Source: an uncultured Aquiluna sp. (GTDB lineage Bacteria > Actinomycetota > Actinomycetes > Actinomycetales > Microbacteriaceae). From it: a DNA stretch of 64,000 nucleotides. This document shows, one piece after another, positions 37,367-47,934 of the stretch (the stretch's first letter is position 1; each line of letters starts with the position of its first letter). Location of the stretch: assembly GCA_913057795.1 (NCBI GenBank), contig CAJXOD010000003.1:1-64000 (forward strand). Reading direction: 5' to 3'. Below the pieces are notes generated by a model, which was not told the DNA's origin, searched no databases, and saw nothing but the letters and a program-made list of their open reading frames with translations. Position numbers and translations under genes: made by a program.

Positions 37367-38313
37367 TGGCTAAGACGAGCTTTGAAATAAACGGAGTAGC
37401 ACTCTTGGATCTCCTGGGCGAACAAGACAAGAACCTGAAGCGATTAGAGGCTGAGCTTCCGGGCTTGGTTATTCAAAATCGGGGAAATGTTTTTAATCTC
37501 ACGGGCGATCAGGCCCAGCTGGACCTTGCCATTGAGGTTCTTGATCAGCTGGCAGAGATGATAAAGCAGGGACTGAGCCCAGATCCTCAGGGAGTCACCG
37601 AGACGATACGAATTATTCAGGAAAATAAAGAACAACCGGCGGCAAAAATACTCGCGGCGAGCACCATAAGCACGCCGGCGAAAACGGTGAGGGCCAAGAC
37701 CGCGGGCCAAAAAGAGTACCTAGATGCCATTGATGAAAACACGATCACTTTTGGGATTGGACCTGCGGGTACTGGAAAAACCTACCTAGCGGTAGCAAAG
37801 GCCGTTGAGGCTCTCTACAGAAAAGAAGTTAGTCGGATAATCCTTACTAGGCCAGCCGTTGAGGCCGGAGAAAGGCTTGGCTTTTTGCCTGGGACACTCA
37901 GTGAAAAAATCGACCCCTATCTAAGACCTTTGTTTGATTCACTTCAGGAGATGCTTGAGCCCGATGTGACAGCAAAGCTCATGGAAGCCGGAGTTATTGA
38001 GGTTGCACCCCTTGCGTACATGCGCGGCAGGACTCTAAATGACAGTTTCATTATTCTTGATGAGGCGCAAAACACCACCGGTGAGCAAATGAAGATGTTT
38101 CTAACACGACTGGGCTTCAACTCCAAGATGGTAGTAACCGGGGATGTGACTCAGATTGATCTTCCCGGCGGAAAATCTGGACTCGGAATTGCCCAGACGG
38201 TGCTGGCCGATGTTGAGGGTCTTCACGTTCAGAAGCTAACCAGTAGAGACGTAGTTAGACATGAACTCGTAACAAGAATCGTTGAGGCCTATGACAGGGC
38301 GGCAATCAAGTGA
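37366..38313 (+). CDS. phoH: PhoH family ATPase
   Basis: ATPase linked to RNA metabolism, nearly always beside ybeY. 315 aa. An N-terminal KH-like part, then Walker A GPAGTGKT at 132-139, RPAVEAGERLGFLPG, DEAQNTT (Walker B) and TGDVTQIDLP. GTG 37366 shares one base with the HIT stop. ybeY overlaps by 4 nt. Confidence 0.96.
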   Translation: MAKTSFEINGVALLDLLGEQDKNLKRLEAELPGLVIQNRGNVFNLTGDQAQLDLAIEVLDQLAEMIKQGLSPDPQGVTETIRIIQENKEQPAAKILAASTISTPAKTVRAKTAGQKEYLDAIDENTITFGIGPAGTGKTYLAVAKAVEALYRKEVSRIILTRPAVEAGERLGFLPGTLSEKIDPYLRPLFDSLQEMLEPDVTAKLMEAGVIEVAPLAYMRGRTLNDSFIILDEAQNTTGEQMKMFLTRLGFNSKMVVTGDVTQIDLPGGKSGLGIAQTVLADVEGLHVQKLTSRDVVRHELVTRIVEAYDRAAIK

Positions 38314-38768
38314 GCGTTGAAATAGCAAATGAATCCGAAATCACTGTCGACACCGAACGAGTACTTGAGCTGGCATATTTTGTTCGGGGAGCACTGAAGC
38401 TTCACGAATTAGTTGACCTAGGAATTACGTTCGTTGATGAAGGCCCGATGACTGACCTTCATATGAAATGGATGGATGAACCAGGACCAACTGATGTCCT
38501 GAGTTTTCCAATGGATGAATTACGTCCCGGTACCGACCGAAACGCTTCACCCGAAGGAGTTTTGGGCGACATAGTTGTTTGCCCGCAGGTTGCCACGACG
38601 CAGGCTAAATCGGCTGGACATGAAACAATCAATGAAATTTTGCTGCTGGTCACGCACGGCATGCTTCACCTAGTCGGATTTGATCACGCCGAGCCGGACG
38701 AAGAAAAAGAAATGTTTGATCTGCAAAAAAGCTTGCTGGCCGATTTCTACGAATTGGAAGCTTCTTGA
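38310..38768 (+). CDS. ybeY: rRNA maturation RNase YbeY
   Basis: Metal-dependent endoribonuclease for 16S rRNA 3' maturation and ribosome quality control. 152 aa. The zinc ligands His116, His120 and His126 are in HGMLHLVGFDH; TDVLSFPMDE and LGDIVVC are typical. It lies between phoH and a CNNM-type gene, the standard order. Confidence 0.96.
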   Translation: MSVEIANESEITVDTERVLELAYFVRGALKLHELVDLGITFVDEGPMTDLHMKWMDEPGPTDVLSFPMDELRPGTDRNASPEGVLGDIVVCPQVATTQAKSAGHETINEILLLVTHGMLHLVGFDHAEPDEEKEMFDLQKSLLADFYELEAS

Positions 38769-39838
38769 TCTTCATAATTACGGGTTTAGTAATCGCTCCT
38801 TTGCTTGTCATGCTGGCAGCCATCCAGACCACGCTTGAAATTGCCGAGGATGCACGGGCCGGAGCCCTGTCAATAGCCAGGGCGCTATTGATTGGCGTTT
38901 TAGGGGCTCTTTGGTTAGTTTTCGCAGTCGAAGCGGGCAATCTTGGTTACATCCTGGCATTTTGCTTACTTGCTCTTTGGTTTTCACAGCAGCTCATTGG
39001 CCGAATACTCGGCAGGGCTAAATTTGCCGAGAAACTATCCAGCAACGTCAATGGACTTGTGACGTGGTGGAGCAAATTGGTTGCACCAATCCGGCTTGTA
39101 ACCCCTGAAGTGGCCAAAGAGTATGAACAAGAACTTCTGGACTCTGTTGAAGAATTTGGCGAGACGGTGGTCCGAGAGGTGATGGTCCCTCGGGTAGACG
39201 TGGAGGTAGTCGACAGCGATGCGCTTCTAGAGGATGCATTGAGCACGTTTATGGCTACTGGATTTTCGAGGCTACCGGTTGTTGGAGAGAGCGTGGATGA
39301 TGTGGTTGGCGTGCTCTACCTAAAAGATCTCGCAAGGGTAGTGCATCAGGATCCGGGCCTACTCTCGGTCAAAAAAGCCATTGATGCTTCAAGACAGGCG
39401 CTCTTTACTCCGGAATCTAAGTCGGTTGCTGAGCTGCTTCAAGAAATGCAGCGTGTAAAAACTCAAATTGCAATTGTCGTGGATGAGTATGGCGGAGTTG
39501 CCGGAATCGTGACCGTTGAGGATTTGATTGAGGAACTAGTTGGTGAGATTGGGGACGAGTATGACCGTGAGGTTGTCGGGATAGAGAAACTTTCCGAAAC
39601 AACTTTCAGATGTCAACCGAGAACACCGCTGGACGAAATAGCCGAAATTTTCGAGATTGATCTTGAAGACGATGATGTTGACACAATCGGCGGTCTTTTA
39701 GTTAAGGCTATCGGAGCGCTCCCCGTTGGAGGCGAAACGGTGGAGGTACAGGGCCTGATGCTAACTGCCGAACGCGTAGTTGCCAAGAAAGGGCAACTAC
39801 TTAGCGTATTAGTTCGTAAGCTCGTCATAGATGAGTGA
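38765..39838 (+). CDS. hemolysin/CNNM-CorC family membrane protein with CBS pair
   Basis: CNNM-type proteins act in Mg2+ (and Na+) transport. 357 aa. An N-terminal DUF21-like membrane part (three or four segments to about residue 80; shorter than usual), two CBS domains ([12 protein letters not shown] and [23 protein letters not shown]), and a C-terminal CorC/HlyC domain. The TTG start overlaps the ybeY stop by 4 nt. The family is clear, the ion is not. Confidence 0.93.
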   Translation: MIFIITGLVIAPLLVMLAAIQTTLEIAEDARAGALSIARALLIGVLGALWLVFAVEAGNLGYILAFCLLALWFSQQLIGRILGRAKFAEKLSSNVNGLVTWWSKLVAPIRLVTPEVAKEYEQELLDSVEEFGETVVREVMVPRVDVEVVDSDALLEDALSTFMATGFSRLPVVGESVDDVVGVLYLKDLARVVHQDPGLLSVKKAIDASRQALFTPESKSVAELLQEMQRVKTQIAIVVDEYGGVAGIVTVEDLIEELVGEIGDEYDREVVGIEKLSETTFRCQPRTPLDEIAEIFEIDLEDDDVDTIGGLLVKAIGALPVGGETVEVQGLMLTAERVVAKKGQLLSVLVRKLVIDE

Positions 39839-40715
39839 ATTTAGATCTGGATTTGTGAGCTTTGTCGGCCGACCGAACGTTGGCAAGTCAACGCTTACAA
39901 ATGCCATTGCGGGTGAGAAGGTCGCCATCACTAGCTCTAAGCCGCAAACGACTAGGCGTGCCATCAGGGCGGTCAAGACCACGGAGGCTGGCCAGCTGAT
40001 TATGGTTGACACTCCGGGTCTTCACAGGCCAAGAACGCTGCTGGGGCAGCGATTAAATGATCTTGTGAGCTCGACTTTGCACGAGGTGGATGTAATTGTC
40101 TTTTGCACGCCGGCCAATGAGGAAATTGGGCCGGGTGACCGAAAAATTGTTGCGGACATTGCAAAATACGGCCGTGCCAAGAAAATAGCCATTGTTACCA
40201 AATGTGAAACCGTTTCCAAGCAAAAGCTCGCTCAACATCTGATGGCAGTCTCGGAGCTGCACGACTGGAAGGAGATTGTTCCGGTATCAGCCGCCACCAT
40301 GGAGCAGGTCGACCTCCTAGAGACACTGCTGATTGGCTACTTACCAGTCGGTCCGTTGTTTTACGAGAAAGATGTCGTCAGTGAAGAACCTCTTGAAGAT
40401 CGGATTTGCGAACTAGTTCGAGAGGCGGCCCTGGAGTTGGTAAACGATGAACTGCCTCATTCTCTGGCCGTCACCCTGGATGAGATTCTCTACGATTCAA
40501 AAAAGCCGACCGTTCACGTTTCGGTTTGGGTCGAACGCGATTCCCAAAAGGGGATCATTATCGGCAAGGGCGGCTCGATGCTGAAAACCATAGGCCAGAA
40601 GGCTAGGCGCGAAATTGAGGCTCTGATGGACGAGCCTATACATTTGGCAATTCAAGTCAGAATTGCACAAAACTGGCAGAGAAATGCCAAGCAGCTTGGA
40701 AAACTGGGGTTCTAG
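39831..40715 (+). CDS. era: GTPase Era
   Basis: Binds the 3' end of 16S rRNA during 30S assembly. 294 aa. G1 GRPNVGKST at 13-21, the PQTTRRAI G2 region, DTPG, TKCE (G4, instead of NKxD) and a C-terminal KH domain with IIGKGGSMLKTIG. The ATG overlaps the previous gene by 8 nt. The ybeY-CNNM-era order is conserved. Confidence 0.96.
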   Translation: MSEFRSGFVSFVGRPNVGKSTLTNAIAGEKVAITSSKPQTTRRAIRAVKTTEAGQLIMVDTPGLHRPRTLLGQRLNDLVSSTLHEVDVIVFCTPANEEIGPGDRKIVADIAKYGRAKKIAIVTKCETVSKQKLAQHLMAVSELHDWKEIVPVSAATMEQVDLLETLLIGYLPVGPLFYEKDVVSEEPLEDRICELVREAALELVNDELPHSLAVTLDEILYDSKKPTVHVSVWVERDSQKGIIIGKGGSMLKTIGQKARREIEALMDEPIHLAIQVRIAQNWQRNAKQLGKLGF

Positions 40716-40735
40716 CGCAACCGGTCCTCAAGTGC

Positions 40736-40741
40736 TAGCCT
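40736..40741 (+). promoter_or_regulatory. extended -10 element of the leuA leader
   Basis: TGC-TAGCCT (40733-40741) with TAGCCT exactly 6 nt before the ATG of the leader peptide. The RNA would begin at or beside that ATG. Confidence 0.55.
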
Positions 40742-40747
40742 GAGAAC

Positions 40748-40773
40748 ATGAGTTTTAGCCTCCTCCTTATTAG

Positions 40774-40789
<16 letters not shown>
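40748..40789 (+). CDS. leucine leader peptide of leuA
   Basis: A 13-residue frame, MSFSLLLISRDEA, with three consecutive Leu codons (CTC CTC CTT, 40760-40768) and one Ile codon, ending in TAG inside the loop of the leader stem. It has no ribosome site, but a -10 lies 6 nt before it. Such leader peptides sense charged tRNA-Leu by ribosome stalling. A short frame can arise by chance; the Leu run, its place before leuA and the overlap with the stem make this unlikely. Confidence 0.75.
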
Positions 40790-42592
<1,803 letters not shown>

Positions 42593-42607
42593 ACCAGCAA
42601 TTATTGC

Positions 42608-42613
42608 GATACT
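42608..42613 (+). promoter_or_regulatory. -10 element, leaderless start of recO
   Basis: GATACT lies 6 nt before the recO ATG (42620), which has no ribosome site. CTGGCT at 42585-42590, 17 nt upstream, is a weak -35. Confidence 0.5.
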
Positions 42614-42619
42614 TGTTCT

Positions 42620-43342
42620 ATGCCCCATTACCGAGATGAAGCCGTCGTCATCCGAACCCACAAGCTTGGGGAAGTCGATCGCATAGTGACACTGTTGACA
42701 AAAAATCACGGTCAGGTTCGAGCTGTCGCAAAGGGTGTCAGAAAAACTAGCAGCAGAATCGGTGCGAGGTTAGAGCCGTTTAACGTGGTGGATTTACAGC
42801 TTTACGAAGGCAGAAACCTAGACACTGTTTCGCAGGTAGAGCAGCTCGCTAACTACGGCTCCGTGATCGTAGCGGACTACGCCAGATACACGGCCGCCAG
42901 CGCGGTTGTCGAGGCAGCCGAACGCTTTACTCGTGAGGACTCTTCTTCGCAGCACTACATGCTTGTGATTGGTGCATTGAGGGCTCTCTCATTGAAAGAG
43001 CACTCCTCTGACCAGATCTTGGATTCATACCTTTTGAGGGCATTAGCAATCTCGGGCTGGATTACCAATCTTGACCAATGTCAGGGCTGCGCCTCAACCG
43101 AAACCGTTTCATTTTCTGTTCATTCTGGATCTGTCAGTTGCCAATCTTGCACGATGCCCGGGTCGGTGCGCCTAGGGGTCGATGGAATTTCGCACATTAG
43201 CGCATTGCTTATCGGTGATTGGCCAAGCGTTGGCCGGGCTAACTTAGCTACGCGCGCCGCGGTGAGCGGTGTTGTTGCCGGCTACTTGCAATGGCAGCTG
43301 GAAAGAGGACTTAGGTCCCTGGAGCACGTGGAGCGAAGTTGA
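42620..43342 (+). CDS. recO: DNA repair protein RecO
   Basis: Loads RecA onto gaps with RecR. 240 aa. An N-terminal OB fold (YRDEAVVIRTHKLGEVDRIVTLLT, VAKGVRKTSSR, PFNVVDLQLYEGRNLDTVSQ) and a C-terminal helical/zinc region with CQGCAST and CQSC. It is preceded by a possible leaderless promoter and overlaps uppS by 4 nt. Confidence 0.95.
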   Translation: MPHYRDEAVVIRTHKLGEVDRIVTLLTKNHGQVRAVAKGVRKTSSRIGARLEPFNVVDLQLYEGRNLDTVSQVEQLANYGSVIVADYARYTAASAVVEAAERFTREDSSSQHYMLVIGALRALSLKEHSSDQILDSYLLRALAISGWITNLDQCQGCASTETVSFSVHSGSVSCQSCTMPGSVRLGVDGISHISALLIGDWPSVGRANLATRAAVSGVVAGYLQWQLERGLRSLEHVERS

Positions 43343-44097
43343 TAAAACTTAATGACCCAGCAAGAAGCACGCCTGTCTTTAGCGCAGTTCCGAAGCATAT
43401 CGCCATGGTGATGGACGGGAATGGCAGGTGGGCCAATGAGCGGGGTCTTACTCGAACTGAAGGCCATCGAGCCGGCGAGGCGGCACTTCTGGAGGCAGTC
43501 GCGGGCGCTACCAGCGCCGGTGTCGAGAACTTGACTGCGTATGCGTTTTCAACGGAAAACTGGAAGCGATCTACCGATGAGGTTAAGTTTCTTATGGGTT
43601 ACAACAAAGACGTTTTGAGACGAAGAAGAGACCTCCTGATGGAGTGGAACGTTCGCATTCGCTGGTCCGGGGCAGAGCGGAAGCTTTGGCCAAGCGTTGT
43701 GCGTGAGCTTCGTATAGCCGAGGAAATGACCAAGAACAACACTGGATTGGTCCTAACCATGGCGGTCAACTACGGAGGTAGGCAGGAGATAGTTGCCGCG
43801 GTAAACAAGATTCTGCAAGAAATCAGAGCTGGTGGCCAGGCGCCAAAATCCATCACCGAGAAGACAATTCAAAAAAGACTTTACGTTCCGGAACTTCCGG
43901 ACGTGGATATGTTCCTTCGCTCAAGCGGGGAGATGCGTATTTCTAACTTCATGCTTTGGCAATCGAGCTATGCGGAGATGATTTTCATGGACGTGCTCTG
44001 GCCGGATTTCACCCGAGAGTCGCTGTGGGAGGCTATCAGTGAGTTTGGGAGAAGGCAGCGCCGCTTCGGTGGTGCTTCCGATGCCCCACTAAACTAG
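43339..44097 (+). CDS. uppS: isoprenyl transferase (undecaprenyl diphosphate synthase type)
   Basis: Cis-prenyltransferase that makes long-chain polyprenyl diphosphate for cell-wall lipid carriers. 252 aa. Catalytic Asp26 is in MVMDGNGRWA; GHRAG, AFSTENWKR and the RSSGEMRISNFMLWQSSYAE block follow. The TTG start overlaps the recO stop. Chain length cannot be told from sequence by eye. Confidence 0.95.
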   Translation: MIKLNDPARSTPVFSAVPKHIAMVMDGNGRWANERGLTRTEGHRAGEAALLEAVAGATSAGVENLTAYAFSTENWKRSTDEVKFLMGYNKDVLRRRRDLLMEWNVRIRWSGAERKLWPSVVRELRIAEEMTKNNTGLVLTMAVNYGGRQEIVAAVNKILQEIRAGGQAPKSITEKTIQKRLYVPELPDVDMFLRSSGEMRISNFMLWQSSYAEMIFMDVLWPDFTRESLWEAISEFGRRQRRFGGASDAPLN

Positions 44098-44136
44098 GAA
44101 TTCACTAGAAACCCAAAAAATAATCCCCGGAGAATA

Positions 44137-45510
44137 ATGGCCAATCAGAAGCTCGACCAGGTAATTTCGCTTGCAAAACGCAGAGGCTTTGTGTTTCAGG
44201 CTGGCGAGATTTACGGTGGTTCGAGATCGGCTTGGGACTACGGCCCACTCGGAGTTGAGCTAAAAGAAAACATCAAGCGTCAGTGGTGGCAGTCCGTGGT
44301 GTCTGGAAGAGATGACGTTGTTGGACTTGATAGCTCCATTATTTTGCCGACGAAGGTTTGGGAATCTTCTGGTCACGTTGAGGCATTTGTCGATCCATTG
44401 ATTGAGTGCACCAGCTGCCACAAGCGCTTTCGTCAGGATCATCTCGAGGAAGCCTTTGAAGAAAAGAAGTCCAGGGCTCCCAAGTCGATGGCAGAGATAG
44501 CCTGCCCAAACTGTGGGGTCAAAGAATCCTGGACTGAGCCAAAGAGCTTCAACGGCCTTTTGAAGACTTCGTTGGGTCCAGTCGATGATGACACCGGAAT
44601 GCACTACCTGCGGCCTGAGACTGCTCAGGGGATATTCGTAAATTTCAACAATGTTCAAAATGTTTCCAGGATGAAGCCTCCATTTGGAATTGGGCAAATG
44701 GGAAAGAGCTTCCGCAACGAAATTACTCCGGGGAACTTCATCTTTCGAACTCGTGAGTTTGAGCAGATGGAAATGGAGTTTTTTGTAAAGCCCGGTGAAG
44801 ATGAAAAGTGGCACGAATACTGGATCGAGCAGCGCCATAACTGGTATCTAGACCTTGGAATTAATCCGGATAACCTTCGACTGTTTGATCACCCGAAGGA
44901 AAAGCTGTCGCATTACTCCAAACGGACCGTTGATATCGAATACCGTTTTGGATTTCAGGGCGGAGAATTCGGTGAGCTTGAGGGAATCGCAAACCGAACG
45001 GATTTTGACCTAAAGACTCACTCGGCTTCATCAGGTGTTGATTTGAGCTACTTTGATCAAACCGAGGAAAAGCGTTGGACTCCCTTCGTTATTGAGCCAG
45101 CGGCGGGACTCACCAGGTCCCTCATGGCATTCATGGTCGATGCGTATTCCGAGGACGAGGCGCCTAACGCGAAGGGCGGCGTCGATACAAGAACCGTGCT
45201 TCGACTTGATTATCGACTTTCGCCTGTAAAGGCAGCGGTTTTGCCGCTGAGCAGGAATGAGGCTCTTAACCCAATTGCTAAGTCTTTGGCGGCTGAGCTT
45301 CGCAAGAACTGGAACATTGACTTCGATGACTCAGGTGCCATTGGACGCAGGTATCGCAGACAGGATGAAATTGGAACTCCTTTTTGCATAACGATTGACT
45401 TTGAGACAGCCGATGATCAGTCCGTGACTATTCGTGAGCGAGATTCGATGGCTCAGGAGCGGGTGTCTTTGGACAAGGTCGCAAGCTACCTATTTGAGAG
45501 ACTCAGTTAG
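44137..45510 (+). CDS. glyS: glycyl-tRNA synthetase (dimeric type)
   Basis: Class II alpha2-type GlyRS. 457 aa. The N-terminal [25 protein letters not shown] block, zinc-like pairs CTSCHKRF and CPNCGVKE, motif 2 ([25 protein letters not shown]) and motif 3 (PAAGLTRSL) are present. GGAGA lies just before the ATG. No antisense gene is credible here despite a long shadow frame. Confidence 0.97.
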   Translation: MANQKLDQVISLAKRRGFVFQAGEIYGGSRSAWDYGPLGVELKENIKRQWWQSVVSGRDDVVGLDSSIILPTKVWESSGHVEAFVDPLIECTSCHKRFRQDHLEEAFEEKKSRAPKSMAEIACPNCGVKESWTEPKSFNGLLKTSLGPVDDDTGMHYLRPETAQGIFVNFNNVQNVSRMKPPFGIGQMGKSFRNEITPGNFIFRTREFEQMEMEFFVKPGEDEKWHEYWIEQRHNWYLDLGINPDNLRLFDHPKEKLSHYSKRTVDIEYRFGFQGGEFGELEGIANRTDFDLKTHSASSGVDLSYFDQTEEKRWTPFVIEPAAGLTRSLMAFMVDAYSEDEAPNAKGGVDTRTVLRLDYRLSPVKAAVLPLSRNEALNPIAKSLAAELRKNWNIDFDDSGAIGRRYRRQDEIGTPFCITIDFETADDQSVTIRERDSMAQERVSLDKVASYLFERLS

Positions 45511-45514
45511 TTAA

Positions 45515-46669
45515 TTGGGATTAACGTACGGAACCAAGACCTTCGAGGTGCCAGTCGTGCTGGCACCAATGGCCGGCATCACTAACACAGCCTTCAGGAG
45601 GCTCTGTCGCGAGTTCGGCAATGGCCTATTTGTCTCGGAGATGGTTACCTCAAGAGCGCTAGTTGAGAGAACCGAGGAGTCGATGCGCCTTATTGGGCAT
45701 CATGAGTCGGAGAAGTTTCGGTCAGTCCAGTTGTACGGAGTCGACCCCACAACAATTTCTAGGGCTATCGAGATGCTCGTTCAAGAAGACCGAGCAGATC
45801 ATATCGACTTGAACTTTGGTTGCCCCGTTGCGAAAGTCACCCGAAAGGGTGGGGGAGCAGCCTTACCTTGGAAATCGGAGCTGTTTGAGGCCATTGTTCA
45901 ATCAGCCGTAAAGGCAGCTGGAACTATCCCCGTGACAGTCAAAATGCGTAAGGGCATAGATCAAGATCACCTGACGTTTTTGGACGCTGGAAAGGCTGCT
46001 CGTGACGCAGGAGTTACTGCGGTGGCCCTCCATGGGCGAACCGCGGAGGATTTCTACTCTGGGAGAGCAGACTGGGACGCCATCGCCGAACTTCGAGCGT
46101 CATTGCCAGATGTTCAAGTACTTGGTAACGGCGATATCTGGTCCGCACAAGACGCGGTGTCCATGATGGATAAAACCGGAGTGGACGGAATTGTTGTTGG
46201 CAGAGGATGCCTTGGTAGGCCATGGCTGTTCCAGGATCTTGAACGGGCAATTGCGGGCTATCTAGCTGGTGACAAGAATCCAAAAGTAGAAGAGGTAATG
46301 CCTTCACTTGGTGAGGTGGCCGACGCGTTCTATCGCCACGCCGAACTCCTGACTGAGTTCTTCGAGGAAGAAGGCCGGGCATGCCGAGACATTAGAAAAC
46401 ACGTTGCGTGGTATTTCAAGGGCTACCCGGTTGGTGGAGAGTTTAGGGCCGATCTTGCAAGAGTCGAGTCGCTGCAGCAGGCATCCGATTTGTTGGGTTC
46501 TCTAGAACGAGATGCGCCCTACCCGGGTGAAGAAGCCGAGGGCCCACGGGGCAGGCTCGGCTCGCTAAAGAAGTGTTCACTGCCAGAGGGTTGGTTGGAT
46601 TCTAGGGAACTGAGCGACACTCACCGATCTCAGCTGGAGTTCGCGGAACTTTCAGTCTCAGGGGGATAG
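45515..46669 (+). CDS. dusB: tRNA-dihydrouridine synthase
   Basis: FMN enzyme reducing uridines in the tRNA D loop. 384 aa. VVLAPMAGITNTAFRRLCR, SVQLYGVDP, DLNFGCPVAKVTRKGGGAAL (catalytic Cys in GCP) and GNGDIWSA blocks match the DusB type. The start is TTG at 45515, 4 nt after glyS. Its 3' part has a charged, less conserved extension. Confidence 0.95.
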   Translation: MGLTYGTKTFEVPVVLAPMAGITNTAFRRLCREFGNGLFVSEMVTSRALVERTEESMRLIGHHESEKFRSVQLYGVDPTTISRAIEMLVQEDRADHIDLNFGCPVAKVTRKGGGAALPWKSELFEAIVQSAVKAAGTIPVTVKMRKGIDQDHLTFLDAGKAARDAGVTAVALHGRTAEDFYSGRADWDAIAELRASLPDVQVLGNGDIWSAQDAVSMMDKTGVDGIVVGRGCLGRPWLFQDLERAIAGYLAGDKNPKVEEVMPSLGEVADAFYRHAELLTEFFEEEGRACRDIRKHVAWYFKGYPVGGEFRADLARVESLQQASDLLGSLERDAPYPGEEAEGPRGRLGSLKKCSLPEGWLDSRELSDTHRSQLEFAELSVSGG

Positions 46670-46671
46670 GT

Positions 46672-47925
46672 ATGGTCGCCAAAACAGAGAGCGGCTATGA
46701 CCCTCGAGACCTCGAGCGGTTTGTGGGCCAACCCGGATCTCAAATGGAAGGCCGCGGAGAATTTGCGCGGGACCGAGCGAGAGTTTTGCACTCGGCGGCG
46801 TTCCGGAAGCTGAGCGCGAAGACTCAAGTTCTATCCCCGAGCTCGGGGGATTTTGCAAGGACAAGACTTACTCATTCGCTCGAGGTTGCTCAGGTTGGCA
46901 GGGAGTTGGCTACAGCTCTGGGAGTAAACCCGGATCTAGTGGATATGGGCTGCCTAGCTCATGATCTCGGTCATCCACCTTTCGGCCACAACGGAGAGTC
47001 TGCTCTAAACTTCTGGGCCGCCGACATTGGCGGTTTTGAGGGGAACGCACAAACATTCAGAATCTTGACCAGGCTTGAGCCAAAAATTTACGACGATAGC
47101 GGCATCTCGAGGGGCTTGAATCTTACGAGAGCTTCCATGGATGCGGCGACAAAGTATCCCTGGCCCCTGGCTAGGGCGGCCGAATTCGACAGCGTAACAA
47201 AATTTGGCGTGTATGACGACGATGTAGAAGTCTTTGATTGGATGAGGCAGCAAGCTCCCGAGGGCGCGAAGTGTGTCGAGGCTCAAATTATGGACTTTGC
47301 CGACGATGTTGCTTATTCTGTGCATGATTTTGAGGATTCAATAGTGGAAGGGTTTGTAAATCCCTCTTTGATCTCGGTGTCCAGCTCGAAAGACTCCTTA
47401 ATCGAGGACATAAGCAAGTGGTCTGAGGGCTCTTATTCAAAATCAGAGCTAGAGGAAGCCCTTTTATCTCTGCAATCCTCCAGTCACTGGCTCAAATCAT
47501 TTGACGGATCACCGAGACACTTGGCAAGTCTCAAGAATCTAGCCAGCGACCTGATTGGCTCTTTTGTTTCTCGAACTACCAGTGCCGTTCTGGAAGAGTC
47601 AAAAAAGGGCACTTTGAGTCGTTTTAGCGCCGGAGTATCTGTTCCCAGCCGAGTTAAGAGCGAGATTGCCGTGCTGAAAGGAATCGTGGCTTCTTCAGTG
47701 ATGACGGAGAATTCCAGGCAGCCCTATTATGAGGACCAGCGGACTCTACTCGTGGAGCTCGCCGAAACCCTGCTATCCAAAAATGGCGCAGGCCTAGACT
47801 CGACCGGTTCCGAGGCCTGGGTAGCTGCAAAGGACCACAAGTCTCAGAAACGCGCCATCGTGGATTACGTGGCATCACTTACTGACCCCGCAGCTGTCGC
47901 TCTTCACCGCAGCACAAGAGCATAG
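46672..47925 (+). CDS. dgt: deoxyguanosinetriphosphate triphosphohydrolase-like protein
   Basis: HD-domain enzyme that removes triphosphate from dNTPs. 417 aa. RTRLTHSLEV (His68), the HD pair His97-Asp98 in LAHDLGHPPFGHNGE, and a later DFADDVAYSVHD motif give the full HD set. It is 2 nt from dusB and 9 nt before dnaG; dusB-dgt-dnaG is a common actinobacterial order. Confidence 0.95.
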   Translation: MVAKTESGYDPRDLERFVGQPGSQMEGRGEFARDRARVLHSAAFRKLSAKTQVLSPSSGDFARTRLTHSLEVAQVGRELATALGVNPDLVDMGCLAHDLGHPPFGHNGESALNFWAADIGGFEGNAQTFRILTRLEPKIYDDSGISRGLNLTRASMDAATKYPWPLARAAEFDSVTKFGVYDDDVEVFDWMRQQAPEGAKCVEAQIMDFADDVAYSVHDFEDSIVEGFVNPSLISVSSSKDSLIEDISKWSEGSYSKSELEEALLSLQSSSHWLKSFDGSPRHLASLKNLASDLIGSFVSRTTSAVLEESKKGTLSRFSAGVSVPSRVKSEIAVLKGIVASSVMTENSRQPYYEDQRTLLVELAETLLSKNGAGLDSTGSEAWVAAKDHKSQKRAIVDYVASLTDPAAVALHRSTRA

Positions 47926-47934
47926 GATTCAGTT

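Noticed and set aside
44260..44838. 192-codon reading frame antisense to glyS
   Set aside because: The sense strand encodes a fully conserved GlyRS; the antisense frame has no recognisable domain or ribosome site.
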